Program-made: the position numbers and the translations under genes | Shown here: piece after piece, positions 18,459 to 27,845 of the stretch | How the letters are laid out: every line of letters begins with the position of its first letter | Position numbering within the stretch: position 1 is the first letter of the stretch | Assembly (NCBI RefSeq): GCF_026626665.1 | Contig: NZ_JAPNKE010000002.1 | Span: forward strand, 6,859,168-6,923,167 | Origin: Nannocystis pusilla | Lineage (GTDB): Bacteria > Myxococcota_A > Polyangia > Nannocystales > Nannocystaceae | DNA: 64,000 nt | Reading direction: 5' to 3' | The notes under the pieces: generated by a model | Seen by the model: only the letters and a program-made list of their open reading frames with translations | Databases searched by the model: none | Told to the model about the DNA's origin: nothing

Positions 18459-18573
18459 TGAATGTTTTTTGAAGGTGCAGCGCGGCCGGGCCGGGCCGCG
18501 CGGGCACGAACGCCCCGCGAGGGTTCACACACGCGGGGCGCCGTCGCGGTCGTCCCGGACGCCTGTCACCGAC

Positions 18574-18589
18574 ATGTCCCTCGGGACAT
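18574..18589. repeat. Hairpin ATGTCC-CTCG-GGACAT
   Basis: Intergenic member of the dispersed family between the Kazal paralogues. Confidence 0.55.
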
Positions 18590-18688
18590 CTTTGTTCGCG
18601 CCGCCGCACACCCACTCACCGTCGAGGCCGGGACCGCGCCGCGCCTCCGCCTCGTCGCTCGCGCGAGACCCGAGGCCGGGCTGCCTGC

Positions 18689-18704
18689 CTGTCCCCCGGG
18701 ACAG
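18689..18704. repeat. Hairpin CTGTCCC-CC-GGGACAG
   Basis: Intergenic member of the dispersed family; near-perfect palindrome. Confidence 0.55.
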
Positions 18705-18833
18705 CTCGCTCCGCCGCCTGCCGCGCGCCCGGAAATTCGTTGCGGACGCACCGCCGCGGCTGGAGAAGCGACCGGCCCTTCCAGGGCCGGCGAAAGCACC
18801 CCCGCTGCGCCGAAGCGCATCGAAGCACTCGAT

Positions 18834-18853
18834 ACATGTCGATCAGGACATGT
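18834..18853. terminator. Hairpin ACATGTC-GATCAG-GACATGT
   Basis: A 7-bp stem located 24 nt beyond the stop of the minus-strand Kazal paralogue 2. Confidence 0.55.
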
Positions 18854-18877
18854 CGACGTCTGGTCTTCCCGCGCCCC

Positions 18878-19837
18878 TCAATGCGAGCCCTCGCCGCGCG
18901 TGTGCGGTGATTTCGCCGGCGACTTGCAGGCGCCCTCGTGGGCCCGGCCCGTGCGACCGAGCCAGCGCGCCCCGTCATTTTGATAGGTCTTGCCGTCGCA
19001 ACCACACACCGGCGCGAACTCGACGGTGTGCGCCCCGACCGGCCCGCTGCAGGTGCCGCGATCGATCGCCGCGCACTGCCCGGGCGGCGTCTGACAGAAC
19101 TCCCCCGGCGCGCACATGCCACCCGCGCACGCGACCCCGCCCGCGGGGATCGCCCGCGTGTAGATCTCGCTGGCCACCAATTCCTGCATGCTGCCGCCCG
19201 GCCCGCGGACGAGCCGCGTCGTCCCTGCCACCAATACCCCGTCGGGCGTGGCGTGCATCGCCCGCCGCGTCAGCGCCTCGACCCCCGGCGATACCCCCGT
19301 GCCCGCGAGGTCGAGCCCCCCGATCACGGTGTCCCACCCCGCATTGAGGCGATACGCGTGCGCCAGCGGACACGGCTTCCGCGCGCAGCCGGCGTAGATC
19401 CCGTTGAGGCGATAAATCGCGCCGCTCGGCGCGGCCCCCGTGCGCCCGAACCAGCCCTCGCTGACGATCAGCGCGCCCTGGCGCGCGAGCGTGCCGCGGA
19501 CCAGCCCCCGTCCGTCCTCGATCGCCACGCGCAGCTCCTGCTCGCGCCCGGCCTCGAGCCCGAGCGCCGACAGATCGATCACACCGACGGGGCACTCCCG
19601 CCGCCGCGATCCATCACCACATACTGCGGTGTCATGATCCACGCGTCGGGCGGAGAAGCCGCCGCACACGAGCCCCTCGCACTCGCGGTCGTCACGACGG
19701 GTCACGCGATAGAAGGACTCCGGATCGGGCGCGCTGGCCGCCGTCTCGTCGACCTCCGCGCTGCCCTTCGGCGGCGCCAGCCGACCGCACGCGAGGAGCG
19801 ACGACAGGACGCAGGCTATCCCCAATGCGACGCGCAT
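18878..19837 (-). CDS. DUF6748-type lipoprotein with Kazal domain (paralogue 2)
   Basis: 319 aa, ATG 19837, lipobox S-L-L-A-C at about residues 13-17. Collinear with the gene at 17288-18262: FYRVTRRDDRECEGLVCGGF, CPVGVIDLSALGL, LNGIYAGCARKPCPLAHAYRLNAGWD, CAPGEFC, then the Kazal signature VCGCDGKTYQNDGA. In the Kazal domain the Cys expected after QND is replaced by Gly (NDGA versus NDCA in paralogue 1), so one disulfide is probably lost. A tandem duplication with divergence. Role: secreted, possibly protease-binding. Confidence 0.8.
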   Translation of the reverse strand: MRVALGIACVLSSLLACGRLAPPKGSAEVDETAASAPDPESFYRVTRRDDRECEGLVCGGFSARRVDHDTAVCGDGSRRRECPVGVIDLSALGLEAGREQELRVAIEDGRGLVRGTLARQGALIVSEGWFGRTGAAPSGAIYRLNGIYAGCARKPCPLAHAYRLNAGWDTVIGGLDLAGTGVSPGVEALTRRAMHATPDGVLVAGTTRLVRGPGGSMQELVASEIYTRAIPAGGVACAGGMCAPGEFCQTPPGQCAAIDRGTCSGPVGAHTVEFAPVCGCDGKTYQNDGARWLGRTGRAHEGACKSPAKSPHTRGEGSH

Positions 19838-20026
19838 GACGAGCGAACTCCGCAGGTTCTATGCGATGAGACCCGCGCCGCAAGCCAATCGCCTCACTTC
19901 AGCATCGTGACGAAACGGCCCCGCGCGCCCGTGATCCGTCGCCACCCCGGCGGCCGCAGGGGTCCTCCGAGTACACCCTACGCCTACATGCGCACCACCG
20001 CGCAAGCGCCCCTGGCGCCTCCCCGC

Positions 20027-20054
20027 TTGACATCTCGAATGACGGCCGTAATAT
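20027..20054 (+). promoter_or_regulatory. Sigma-70-type promoter of the tetR operon
   Basis: TTGACA at 20027-20032, a 16-bp spacer, and TAATAT at 20049-20054. Both hexamers are at or near consensus, unusual in this GC-rich window. The expected start is near 20061, about 33 nt before the GTG. Confidence 0.75.
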
Positions 20055-20066
20055 TACAGGCGTCAT
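20039..20066. promoter_or_regulatory. Palindromic operator over the -10 element
   Basis: A 28-bp near-perfect dyad: ATGACGGCCGTAAT facing ATTACAGGCGTCAT, with a perfect 10-bp centre GTAATATTAC. It covers the -10 hexamer and start site of the tetR promoter, which fits autorepression by the encoded TetR protein (inference). Confidence 0.75.
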
Positions 20067-20093
20067 CTCGAACCGTCCGCCAGGAGGCCCGCC

Positions 20094-20676
20094 GTGACCG
20101 TCCGAACCGAACAGAAAGAGCGCACCCGGCAAGACATCCTCGCCTCGGCGACCCGTCTGCTGCGCGAGCGCGGCATCGGCGGGGCCAGCGTGGCCGAGGT
20201 GATGAAGGGCGCCGGCCTGACCGTCGGCGGCTTCTACGCCCACTTCGAGATCCAAGGAGGCGCTGGTGTCCGCCTCGCTGCGGCAGTCGCTGCGCGAGCT
20301 GTGGGGCAACCTGGTCGCCGGCGCCGGCAAGCTGCGCGGCGTCGAGGCGGTCTCCTTCGTGGTCCGCCGTTACCTCTCGCGCAGCCACCGGGACAACCCC
20401 GGCGAGGGCTGCCCGCTGCCGGCCGTGGTCGCCGACGTGGCGCAGGCCGGCGAACCGGTGCGCGAGGGCCTCGCCCACGAGCTCGGCGATTACGCCGACG
20501 CCCTGGCCGAATGCATCGCCGACCGATCGGCGCCCAGCCGCCAGCGCGCGCTCGCCCTGCTGTCCCTCATGTACGGCGGCCTCAGCCTCGCGCGCGCCCT
20601 CAAGGGCACCCCTGTTTCCGACGAGATCCTCAAGTCCTGCCGCGATTTCGCGCGACAGGCGTTCCGCAACGATTAG
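20094..20676 (+). CDS. TetR/AcrR family repressor (one frameshift)
   Basis: GTG 20094 with ribosome site ggagg. Residues 1-55 are a canonical TetR helix-turn-helix (TRQDILASATRLLRERG...GLTVGGFYAHFE). The conserved SKEAL that should follow is present only after removing one base near 20248 (gagatccaag versus gagtccaag), so one protein of about 194 aa is inferred. The C-terminal ligand-binding domain includes DNPGEGCPLPAVVADVA. It is the first gene of an operon with thiolase and thioesterase, so it probably senses an acyl-CoA or fatty-acid-like ligand. Confidence 0.83.
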
Positions 20677-20694
20677 TCCCGGAGGACATGTATC

Positions 20695-21928
<1,234 letters not shown>

Positions 21929-21949
21929 ACAAAATAGGAGCTCCCCGTC

Positions 21950-22434
21950 ATGTCTTCGACTGCCACCAATCCTCCGCCGAAGAGCGACGCCCCGGTCATT
22001 CACCCGCGCGAATGGTTCGCGCGGGTGATGGCCGGGGAGCTCCCCACCCTCCGATCGCCCGCCTCCTCGGCATTCGCATGCTCCGCGCCGAGGACGGCGT
22101 CGCCGCCGCCGAACTGCAGGCCGACCCCGAGCGCCACGCCAACCCCATGGGCACCCTCCACGGCGGCGTCCTCTGCGACCTCGCCGACCTCGCCATGGGC
22201 ACCGCGGTCGGCTCGATCCTCGAGCGCGGCGAATCGTTCACCACCCTCGAGCTCAAGTCCAACTTCTTCAAACCGGTGTGGAATCAGCTGCTCACCGCGA
22301 ACGCGCGGATCGTCAAGCGCACCCGCACGATCTGCTATATCGAGTGCGACGTCGTCGACGACAAGCAGAGCCTCGTCGCCCGCCTCGCCAGCACGTGCAT
22401 GATCCTCCGCGGCGACATGGCCGCGGGCCGCTAG
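21950..22434 (+). CDS. PaaI-type hotdog thioesterase (one frameshift)
   Basis: ATG 21950 follows the thiolase stop by 21 bp with aggag as ribosome site. The hotdog signature NPMGTLHGGVLCDLADLAMGTAV carries the conserved HGG and active-site Asp, and LKSNFFKPVW follows. The first ~31 codons are one frame away; an indel in the ctcccc run near 22040 joins them. It hydrolyses acyl-CoA thioesters, plausibly relieving CoA trapping by the pathway that includes the thiolase. Confidence 0.83.
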
Positions 22435-22482
22435 CATCGTCGGCCGAGGACGCGAGATCGCCGCGAGATCGCGCCCTGCACC

Positions 22483-23164
22483 TCACGGGCAGCGCGGGTC
22501 TGCCATCTGCACCATCTCGATCTGCTCGGGCGTGAACGGCAGCGGGTCGCAGCCGTGGCCTTCCTCGCAGATCCGGTCCCACTGCGGCGCCGCCTTCGCG
22601 TGGCAATCGAAGCAGTTGCCGCCGAAGCCGTTGACCACGTCCTGGGTCCCGCGCGCCATGATCGTCGTGCCCTCGGCCGTGACATCGAGCGCGAAGAACT
22701 CCCAGTCCGAGTTGTCCGGGGCCCAGCCGGCCGCGCGCTTGACCATCGCCTCGCCCGGGATCAGCTGAATCACGGTACCGACCGGATACGTGCCGCCGGC
22801 CGGGTTGTTGGCGACCTCGAGGGCCTCGTCCGTGTGCCCGAGCAGGTTGGTGATGCGAAACTTGCGGACCTTCTCCCACTCGAGGATGCACGTGAAGTCC
22901 TCGGCCTGCATCTCGAGGTCCTCGCCGCTGCCGGTCGTGCCGCTGCTCGCCTCGCCGTTCGTGCTGCTGCTCGACTCGCCGCTCGTGGTCGTGCTGCTGC
23001 TCGAATCACCGCTGGTGGTCGGCGCCTCGGAGGTGCCGGTGGTCGCGGGGTCGGTCGTGGGGCTCGTCGTCTCGGTCCCGGTCGAGGCGGCGGTCGTCGT
23101 GTCGCCGCTCTCCGCACGCGGAGGCGAGGAACAGACACAGGAGGTACTGCGGGCGGCTGGACAT
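22483..23164 (-). CDS. Lipoprotein with a single haem-c motif (one frameshift)
   Basis: ATG 23164 gives a lipoprotein signal (MSSRPQYLLCLFLASAC, lipobox A-S-A-C). After an indel near 23115 the frame continues with a Thr/Ser/Glu-rich linker typical of Nannocystaceae. A folded domain then contains one CxxCH motif (CFDCHAKAAPQWD), expected to bind a covalent haem c. No distal ligand can be assigned. Likely a periplasmic electron carrier or sensor, about 227 aa; close relatives were not recognised. Confidence 0.7.
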
Positions 23165-23244
23165 GGCGCACGATTGCCAGCCCGCGGCGCGCGTGGCAAG
23201 TCCCGCCATCGCGGCGCAGCCCCGCGCCGCCGCGCGAAATCGCA

Positions 23245-24212
23245 TCACCGGCGACGCATCACCGCGAACAGCTCCTGGCGGTGGCGGATCAGCGTCGACC
23301 CGTGCGCCACCTCGAGCTGCTCGATGGCGAAGCGCGGCGCGAAGCGGCGCTCGACCTCGGCGCGGTCGGTCGTGAACGGCGGCCCGCCGGGGCGGCCGTG
23401 GGCGTAGAACAGGCCCACCAGCATCCCGCCGGGCAGCAGCGAGTCGGCCACCGCCGTCACGTAGTCGTCGCGGCGGGCCGGGTCGATCGCGCAGAAGCAG
23501 GTGTGTTCGACCACCAGGTCGAACGCCGGCGGTTGACCGATCCGCGCGAACAGGTCCTGCACCGCGAACGTGATCGCCAGGCCCGCGGGCGTCATCGCCT
23601 GCGCCTGCGCGATCGCCGTCGGCGCCAGGTCGATCGCCGTGACCGTCGCCTCGAGCGCCGCCAGCAGGCGCGCCTCGTGCCCGCGGCCGCAGCCGGGGAC
23701 CAGCGCCTGCATGCCCTTCGGGACATGTTCCGAGAACCATGCCACCAGCGGCGGCGCGGCCCGCCCGAGCTCCCAGCCGCCGGCGTCGGCGGCGAACAGC
23801 GGGTCCCAGAACCTCGCCTCGCCCGGGTTTGCGCCGGCGGCGTCGGGCGTGCGCACGAACAGCTTGGCGCGGATCGCCCGGGCCACCGGGGCGATCACGT
23901 CGACGAACGCCTCGAACTCGGCCGGCGTCAGCCGCAGCCCGGACGGGCCGGGTCGTCGACGGACAGCGTCGCGTGGCGGGCGAATGCGTCGACCGCGACC
24001 GCGCGGACCGGGGCGCCTGCGTGGCGCCCGAACGCCGCCCACATCGGCTCGGCGACCGCGTCGACGCGCGCGTAGGCCTCGCCCTCGAGGTCGCGGCCTT
24101 GCTCGCCGCGGGCGCCGACGACCACCGCGCGCACGTGCCGATCCGGCCGATGGAGCTTGAACGAACGGAAATCCACGCGCGCGAACTTGGCGCGTCCGCG
24201 CCGCCGCCGCAA
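23245..24212 (-). CDS. TPMT-type SAM methyltransferase with N-terminal extension (one frameshift)
   Basis: The C-terminal ~210 residues are a class I methyltransferase of the thiopurine-methyltransferase-like group: WELGRAAPPL substrate/cofactor segment, SAM motif VPGCGRGHEARLL, acidic AIDLAPTAI, and VVEHTCFCAID. An N-terminal segment of ~90 residues (KLHRPDRHVRAVVVGARGE...) lies one frame away, joined by an indel near 23940. The start is uncertain: 24212, or GTG 24176. The extension is not a recognised TPMT part and may be a separate domain. The gene is divergent from the DUF1338 gene. Confidence 0.7.
23710..23727. repeat. Imperfect hairpin CATGCCC-TTCG-GGACATG inside a gene
   Basis: TTCG-loop member with one C/A mismatch in the stem, inside the methyltransferase coding sequence. 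Confidence 0.4.
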
Positions 24213-24228
24213 GCGCTATCCTGGCGCC

Positions 24229-25032
24229 GTGGCCATCCACGACCTCCTCGTTCGCCTGAGGCGCGACTACGCCGCTTTGAACCCGCAGGTCGAGCGGATC
24301 GACGCGCTCCTGGCAGAGGCCGGCGAGCACGTCGTCCACGACCACATCGCCCTGCGCACCTGGGGAGATCCACGCTGTGACATCGACGTCCTGGCGCGGC
24401 CGTTCGTGCGCGCCGGCTACCGCGCCGCCGGCGCCTACCGGTTCGCGGAGAAGCGCCTCGTCGCCCGTCACTTCGCCCACGACGACCCCGACCTCCCGCT
24501 CGTATTCGTCAGCGAGCTCGTCCTCGACCCGTTCTCACCTGGCCTTCAGGACATGGTCCGAAGCCTCCTCGCGCAGGTCCCCGAGGCCACGTTCGCCGCG
24601 CCGGACCTGTGCGCGCGCGGCCGCCCGTGGCAGGTCGCCCACGCCGACGTCGAGGCGCTGCGGCGCGAGAGCGAGTACGCCGCCTGGCTGGCCGCGTTCG
24701 GCTGGCGGGCCAACCACTTCACCGTCGCCGTCCACGCCCTCGCGCGCCTCGGCGACCTCGCGGCGCTCGACGAATTCCTCAAAGCCCGCGGCCTGCGCCT
24801 CAATGGCGCCGGCGGCGAGATCAAGGGCTCGCCCGCGCAGGGCCTCGAGCAATCGTCGACCGTGGCCGACGTCGTCGACGTCGAATTCACCGACGGCACC
24901 TTCGCCGTGCCCGCTTGCTACTACGAGTTCGCGCGCCGCTGGCCCGGCCCCGACGGCCGGCAGTTCCGCGGCTTCATCGAGGGCTCGGCCGACAAGATCT
25001 TCGAGAGCACCGACCGGAGGCTCGTCTCGTGA
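24229..25032 (+). CDS. DUF1338 family protein (2-oxoadipate dioxygenase/decarboxylase-like)
   Basis: 267 aa from GTG 24229. HDHIALRT at residues 37-44 supplies the N-terminal metal-binding His, with RANHFTVAVH (about residues 163-172) and a Glu-bearing C-terminal segment (YYEFARRW...FRGFIEGSADKIFE). This matches the DUF1338/HglS family, Fe(II) enzymes of vicinal-oxygen-chelate fold that convert 2-oxoadipate to D-2-hydroxyglutarate in lysine catabolism. The short form seen here is common, but the substrate is not proven for all branches. Neighbours give no lysine pathway context. Confidence 0.78.
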   Translation: MAIHDLLVRLRRDYAALNPQVERIDALLAEAGEHVVHDHIALRTWGDPRCDIDVLARPFVRAGYRAAGAYRFAEKRLVARHFAHDDPDLPLVFVSELVLDPFSPGLQDMVRSLLAQVPEATFAAPDLCARGRPWQVAHADVEALRRESEYAAWLAAFGWRANHFTVAVHALARLGDLAALDEFLKARGLRLNGAGGEIKGSPAQGLEQSSTVADVVDVEFTDGTFAVPACYYEFARRWPGPDGRQFRGFIEGSADKIFESTDRRLVS

Positions 25033-25144
25033 CCGCCGCACCCACCGCGAGGCTACCCTGTTCGCGCGCATGGCCCTCGGAAGGCGGCGCTAGCGCTACA
25101 GTGAGCGCCTTGCGCGCTTGGAGGCACACGCGTACCCTCGGGCC

Positions 25145-26007
25145 GTGGGCAAGGAGTCCAGGGCTCGCCGAGAACGGGCGCGGGGGCGTCAACAGCGAGC
25201 GGCGCCCACTGTCAGCCCTGCGGCGCCGAGCGTGCGTGACACGGGCCCGGAACAACTGCTCGTCAAATACGGGGTCGAGCCAATCTCCGACCTCCCGGGC
25301 GAGACAAAGAATTCCACCTCAAGGTCCTCACCGACGTGCTCGCCGGCCACGACAGACACCCGAAGTCGATCGGGGCGCTCTGGGCGACCCAGACCTGGCA
25401 CAAGCACCACGACGGGCTCGCCGCATCTCGGCCGAGCGCGCTGCGCTTCGGTGATACGGAGATGCAGCTCGCGTGCAAGCCGGGCTGCAACCACTGTTGT
25501 CATTCCCCGGTCGGCGTAGTCGGCGCGGAGGCGGTGCTCGTCGCTCATGTCGTGGCCCGCACTTTCTCGGCCCAGGACCGGCTCGAGCTCGCGCGGCGGA
25601 TGGAGGATCGCAAGGCTGCGCTGCAGCATGGCGACCCGCAGCGAGGGTACCTGTGCCCGCTCAATGTGGGCGGAAACTGCTCGGTCTACGAGTTCAGGCC
25701 GTTCAATTGCCGGATGTTCCATTCCTTCGATGCGGACGCGTGCGAGAGCATCCGCGAGGACGGACAGGCGCGCGGAGGCCTCCCGATCGACCGCGTCCGC
25801 AGGCAGTACGACAAGTTGATCGTCGCCAGCGCGAATGTCGCGCTCGCGGCGCTGAAGCTCGACATGAGATTGCTCGAGTTCATGGCGGCCCTGGAACTCG
25901 CGCTCGCGGCGGGCGATGACAGGTGCGAGCGCTTCGCTGCGGGAGAGGACCTCTTTGCGAGCCTCCCGACCATCGCGTCGTCGGCGGCGGCGGCAGCGCC
26001 TGAATAG
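25145..26007 (+). CDS. YkgJ-type cysteine-cluster protein (one frameshift)
   Basis: GTG 25145 gives a basic N-terminus (GKESRARRERARGR). After a one-base gap near 25308 (a G restores PGETKEFHLK) the conserved region follows: CKPGCNHCCHSPV, then CPLNVGGNCSVYEFRPFNCRMFHS. This Cys ladder defines the YkgJ / zinc- or iron-chelating domain. Reconstructed length is about 287 aa. The biochemical role of the family is unsettled; metal binding is well supported. The next sequence downstream is an unrelated gene remnant. Confidence 0.78.
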
Positions 26008-26018
26008 CGCGAAGGTAG

Positions 26019-26276
26019 GGCCGAGACCTGCGCGCCGCGGGCCGCAGCGAGGGCGAAGCGACCGCCGAGCTCGCCGGGCTCGGGCCCGACGCGCGCCACG
26101 AGCTGCTGTTCCGCGCCGGCACCAACTTCGCCGAGCTCCCGCTGTGGCAGCGCCGCGGCGTCGGTCTGGCGTGGGCGCGTGACGCCGACGACAGGCCGTG
26201 GATCTCCCCCGACCTCGAGCTGCCGATGCGCGCCGACTACGAGGCCTACGTGCGGGCCAAACTGGTCGAGTCGTAG
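26019..26276 (+). pseudogene. 3' remnant of a Thg1-like tRNA(His) guanylyltransferase gene
   Basis: About 85 codons without a start read HELLFRAGTNFAELPLWQRRG and end in ISPDLELPMRADYEAYV before TAG 26274. This matches the C-terminal end of bacterial Thg1-like proteins (a KNELLFxRGxNFxxLPxWQRRG-type segment). The catalytic N-terminal palm domain is absent; the preceding gene ends 11 bp upstream in another frame, so the rest has been deleted. Recognition is from memory of the family; homology should be confirmed. Confidence 0.55.
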
Positions 26277-26390
26277 CGCCAGGCGCCCGGCGGCGCGACT
26301 GCCGAGCCCGGTGAGCAGCCGCAGCGATGAGCCATCGCACGTCCGGCGGGCTTCTGCGCCGGCGCCGAGCGGTGCCACCCTTGACTCGAC

Positions 26391-27551
26391 ATGGAGCGAC
26401 TCGCCTCGGACCTGCTGTTCAACCCCACGGAAGAGCACCGCATGCTGCGGCAGATGGTCGCCGACTTCGCCGCGCGCGAAGTCGAGCCGCAGGCCGCCCT
26501 GCACGACCACAAGGGCGAGCTCAACGTCCCGCTGTTCCGCCGCCTCGGCGACCTCGGCCTGCTCGGCATCACCATCCCAGAGGCCGACGGCGGCGCCGGC
26601 ATGGACGCGGTCGCGGCCGTCATCGTGCACCACGAGCTCGCCAAGTACGACCCCGGCTTCACCCTGGCGTACCTGGCCCACTCGATGCTGTTCGTCAACA
26701 ACTTCTACCACTGCTCGAACCCCGAGCAGCGCTCGCGCTACCTGCCGCGCGTGCTGTCGGGCGAGTGGGTCGCCGGCATGGGCATGACCGAGCCGGGCGC
26801 CGGCACCGACGTCCTCGGCATGACCACCACCGCCGTGCGCGACGGCGACGGCTGGGTCCTGAACGGCACCAAGACGTACATCACCAACGGCTGCGAGGGC
26901 CACTGCTTCCTCGTCTACGCCAAGGTCGAGGGCCGGATCACCGCCTTCGTCGTCGACCGCGACTGCCCCGGCTTCCGCTCCAGCAACCACATCGACAAGC
27001 TCGGCATGCGCGCCTCGACCATGTCGGAGCTGATCTTCGAGGACTGCAAGGTGCCCGGCGCGAACGTCCTCGGCGAGGTCGGCAGCGGCCTCACGCACAT
27101 GATGCGCAACCTCGAGATCGAGCGCACCACCCTGGCGGCGATGAGCGTCGGCATCGCCGACCGCTGCGTCGACATCATGGTCCGCTACGCCGAGGAGCGC
27201 CACGCGTTCCGCCAGAGCATCAACCGCTTCGGGCAGATCCAGCGCTACCTGGCCGACGGCTTCGCGATGACCGAGGCCGCCAAGTGCCTGGTCTACAACG
27301 TGGCCCGCGACATCGGCCCCGACGTCCGCAACCGCGTCGGCTCCGACGCCGCCAAGCTGTTCGCCGCCCCCGTCGGCAAGCAGGTCGCCGACTACGCCAT
27401 GCAGGTCATGGGCGGCGCCGGCTACTGCAAGGAGTTCCCGGTCGAGCGCCTGTGGCGCGACGCCAAGCTGCTCGAGATCGGCGGCGGCACCATCGAGGCC
27501 CACCAGAAGAATCTTACAAAGGACCTCACCGCCCTGCTCGCCCGGGGCTGA
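26391..27551 (+). CDS. Acyl-CoA dehydrogenase, isovaleryl-CoA dehydrogenase type
   Basis: 386 aa, intact. FAD/substrate motifs MGMTEPGAGTDV and KTYITNG, then KLGMRASTMSELIFEDCKVP and the C-terminal AMQVMGGAGYCKEFPVERLWRD (split here for length). The usual catalytic Glu near the C-terminus is a Gly (LEIGGGT). As in isovaleryl-CoA dehydrogenases, the base is probably the Glu of NLEIERTTLAA around residue 245. It oxidises branched or short acyl-CoA to enoyl-CoA and passes electrons to ETF. No partner genes are adjacent. Two inverted repeats follow the stop. Confidence 0.87.
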   Translation: MERLASDLLFNPTEEHRMLRQMVADFAAREVEPQAALHDHKGELNVPLFRRLGDLGLLGITIPEADGGAGMDAVAAVIVHHELAKYDPGFTLAYLAHSMLFVNNFYHCSNPEQRSRYLPRVLSGEWVAGMGMTEPGAGTDVLGMTTTAVRDGDGWVLNGTKTYITNGCEGHCFLVYAKVEGRITAFVVDRDCPGFRSSNHIDKLGMRASTMSELIFEDCKVPGANVLGEVGSGLTHMMRNLEIERTTLAAMSVGIADRCVDIMVRYAEERHAFRQSINRFGQIQRYLADGFAMTEAAKCLVYNVARDIGPDVRNRVGSDAAKLFAAPVGKQVADYAMQVMGGAGYCKEFPVERLWRDAKLLEIGGGTIEAHQKNLTKDLTALLARG

Positions 27552-27552
27552 G

Positions 27553-27570
27553 CGAAACGCAACTGTTTCG
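27553..27570. repeat. Inverted repeat CGAAAC-GCAACT-GTTTCG
   Basis: A 6-bp stem immediately after the acyl-CoA dehydrogenase stop; a possible terminator stem next to the CATGT hairpin. Confidence 0.45.
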
Positions 27571-27587
27571 AGGACCTGCTCTCCGAG

Positions 27588-27605
27588 CATGTCCCTTGAA
27601 ACATG
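27588..27605. terminator. Hairpin CATGT-CCCTTGAA-ACATG
   Basis: Member of the dispersed family 36 nt after the acyl-CoA dehydrogenase stop, with a shorter stem and an 8-nt loop. Confidence 0.5.
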
Positions 27606-27629
27606 AGACTGCGCCGCTGCACCCGGGCC

Positions 27630-27845
27630 TCCTCGTCAGCGCCAATGCTGCCACGGACCCGCTTGCTCGCAGCGGCAGCCGTCCCTCGCCCGCGCGCGCG
27701 GTCACGGGCCCGCTTGCTCGCAGCGCGGAGCCACCGCGACCGTATCCCTCGCCCGTCCACGTCAGCGCGCGTGCTGTCGCGGGCCCGCTTGCTCGCAGCG
27801 GCTGCGCCACCGCGACCGTTTCCTCCGCCCGCTCACGTCAGCACG
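27630..27845. repeat. Three-copy degenerate repeat around CCCGCTTGCTCGCAGCG
   Basis: The 17-mer CCCGCTTGCTCGCAGCG occurs exactly at 27658-27674, 27709-27725 and 27784-27800. The last two units share about 75 bp, including ccaccgcgaccgt, and are each followed by a cacgtcagc element; a related gtcagcgc lies before the first unit. The last unit runs into the 3' end of the methionine aminopeptidase gene. Spacing of 51 and 75 bp argues against a CRISPR. Confidence 0.75.

Larger units (their letters stand above)
18263..18877. other. Hairpin-rich intergenic region
   Basis: No gene is supported. Four hairpins of the dispersed family lie within 430 bp (18431, 18574, 18689, 18834), the densest cluster in the window. 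The promoter of paralogue 1 must lie in its left part. Confidence 0.6.

Noticed and set aside
27650..27800. Three spaced repeats that might be a small CRISPR array
   Set aside because: Spacing is unequal (51 and 75 bp), the repeats are only 17 bp exact, the intervening sequences are themselves similar, and no cas gene is nearby.
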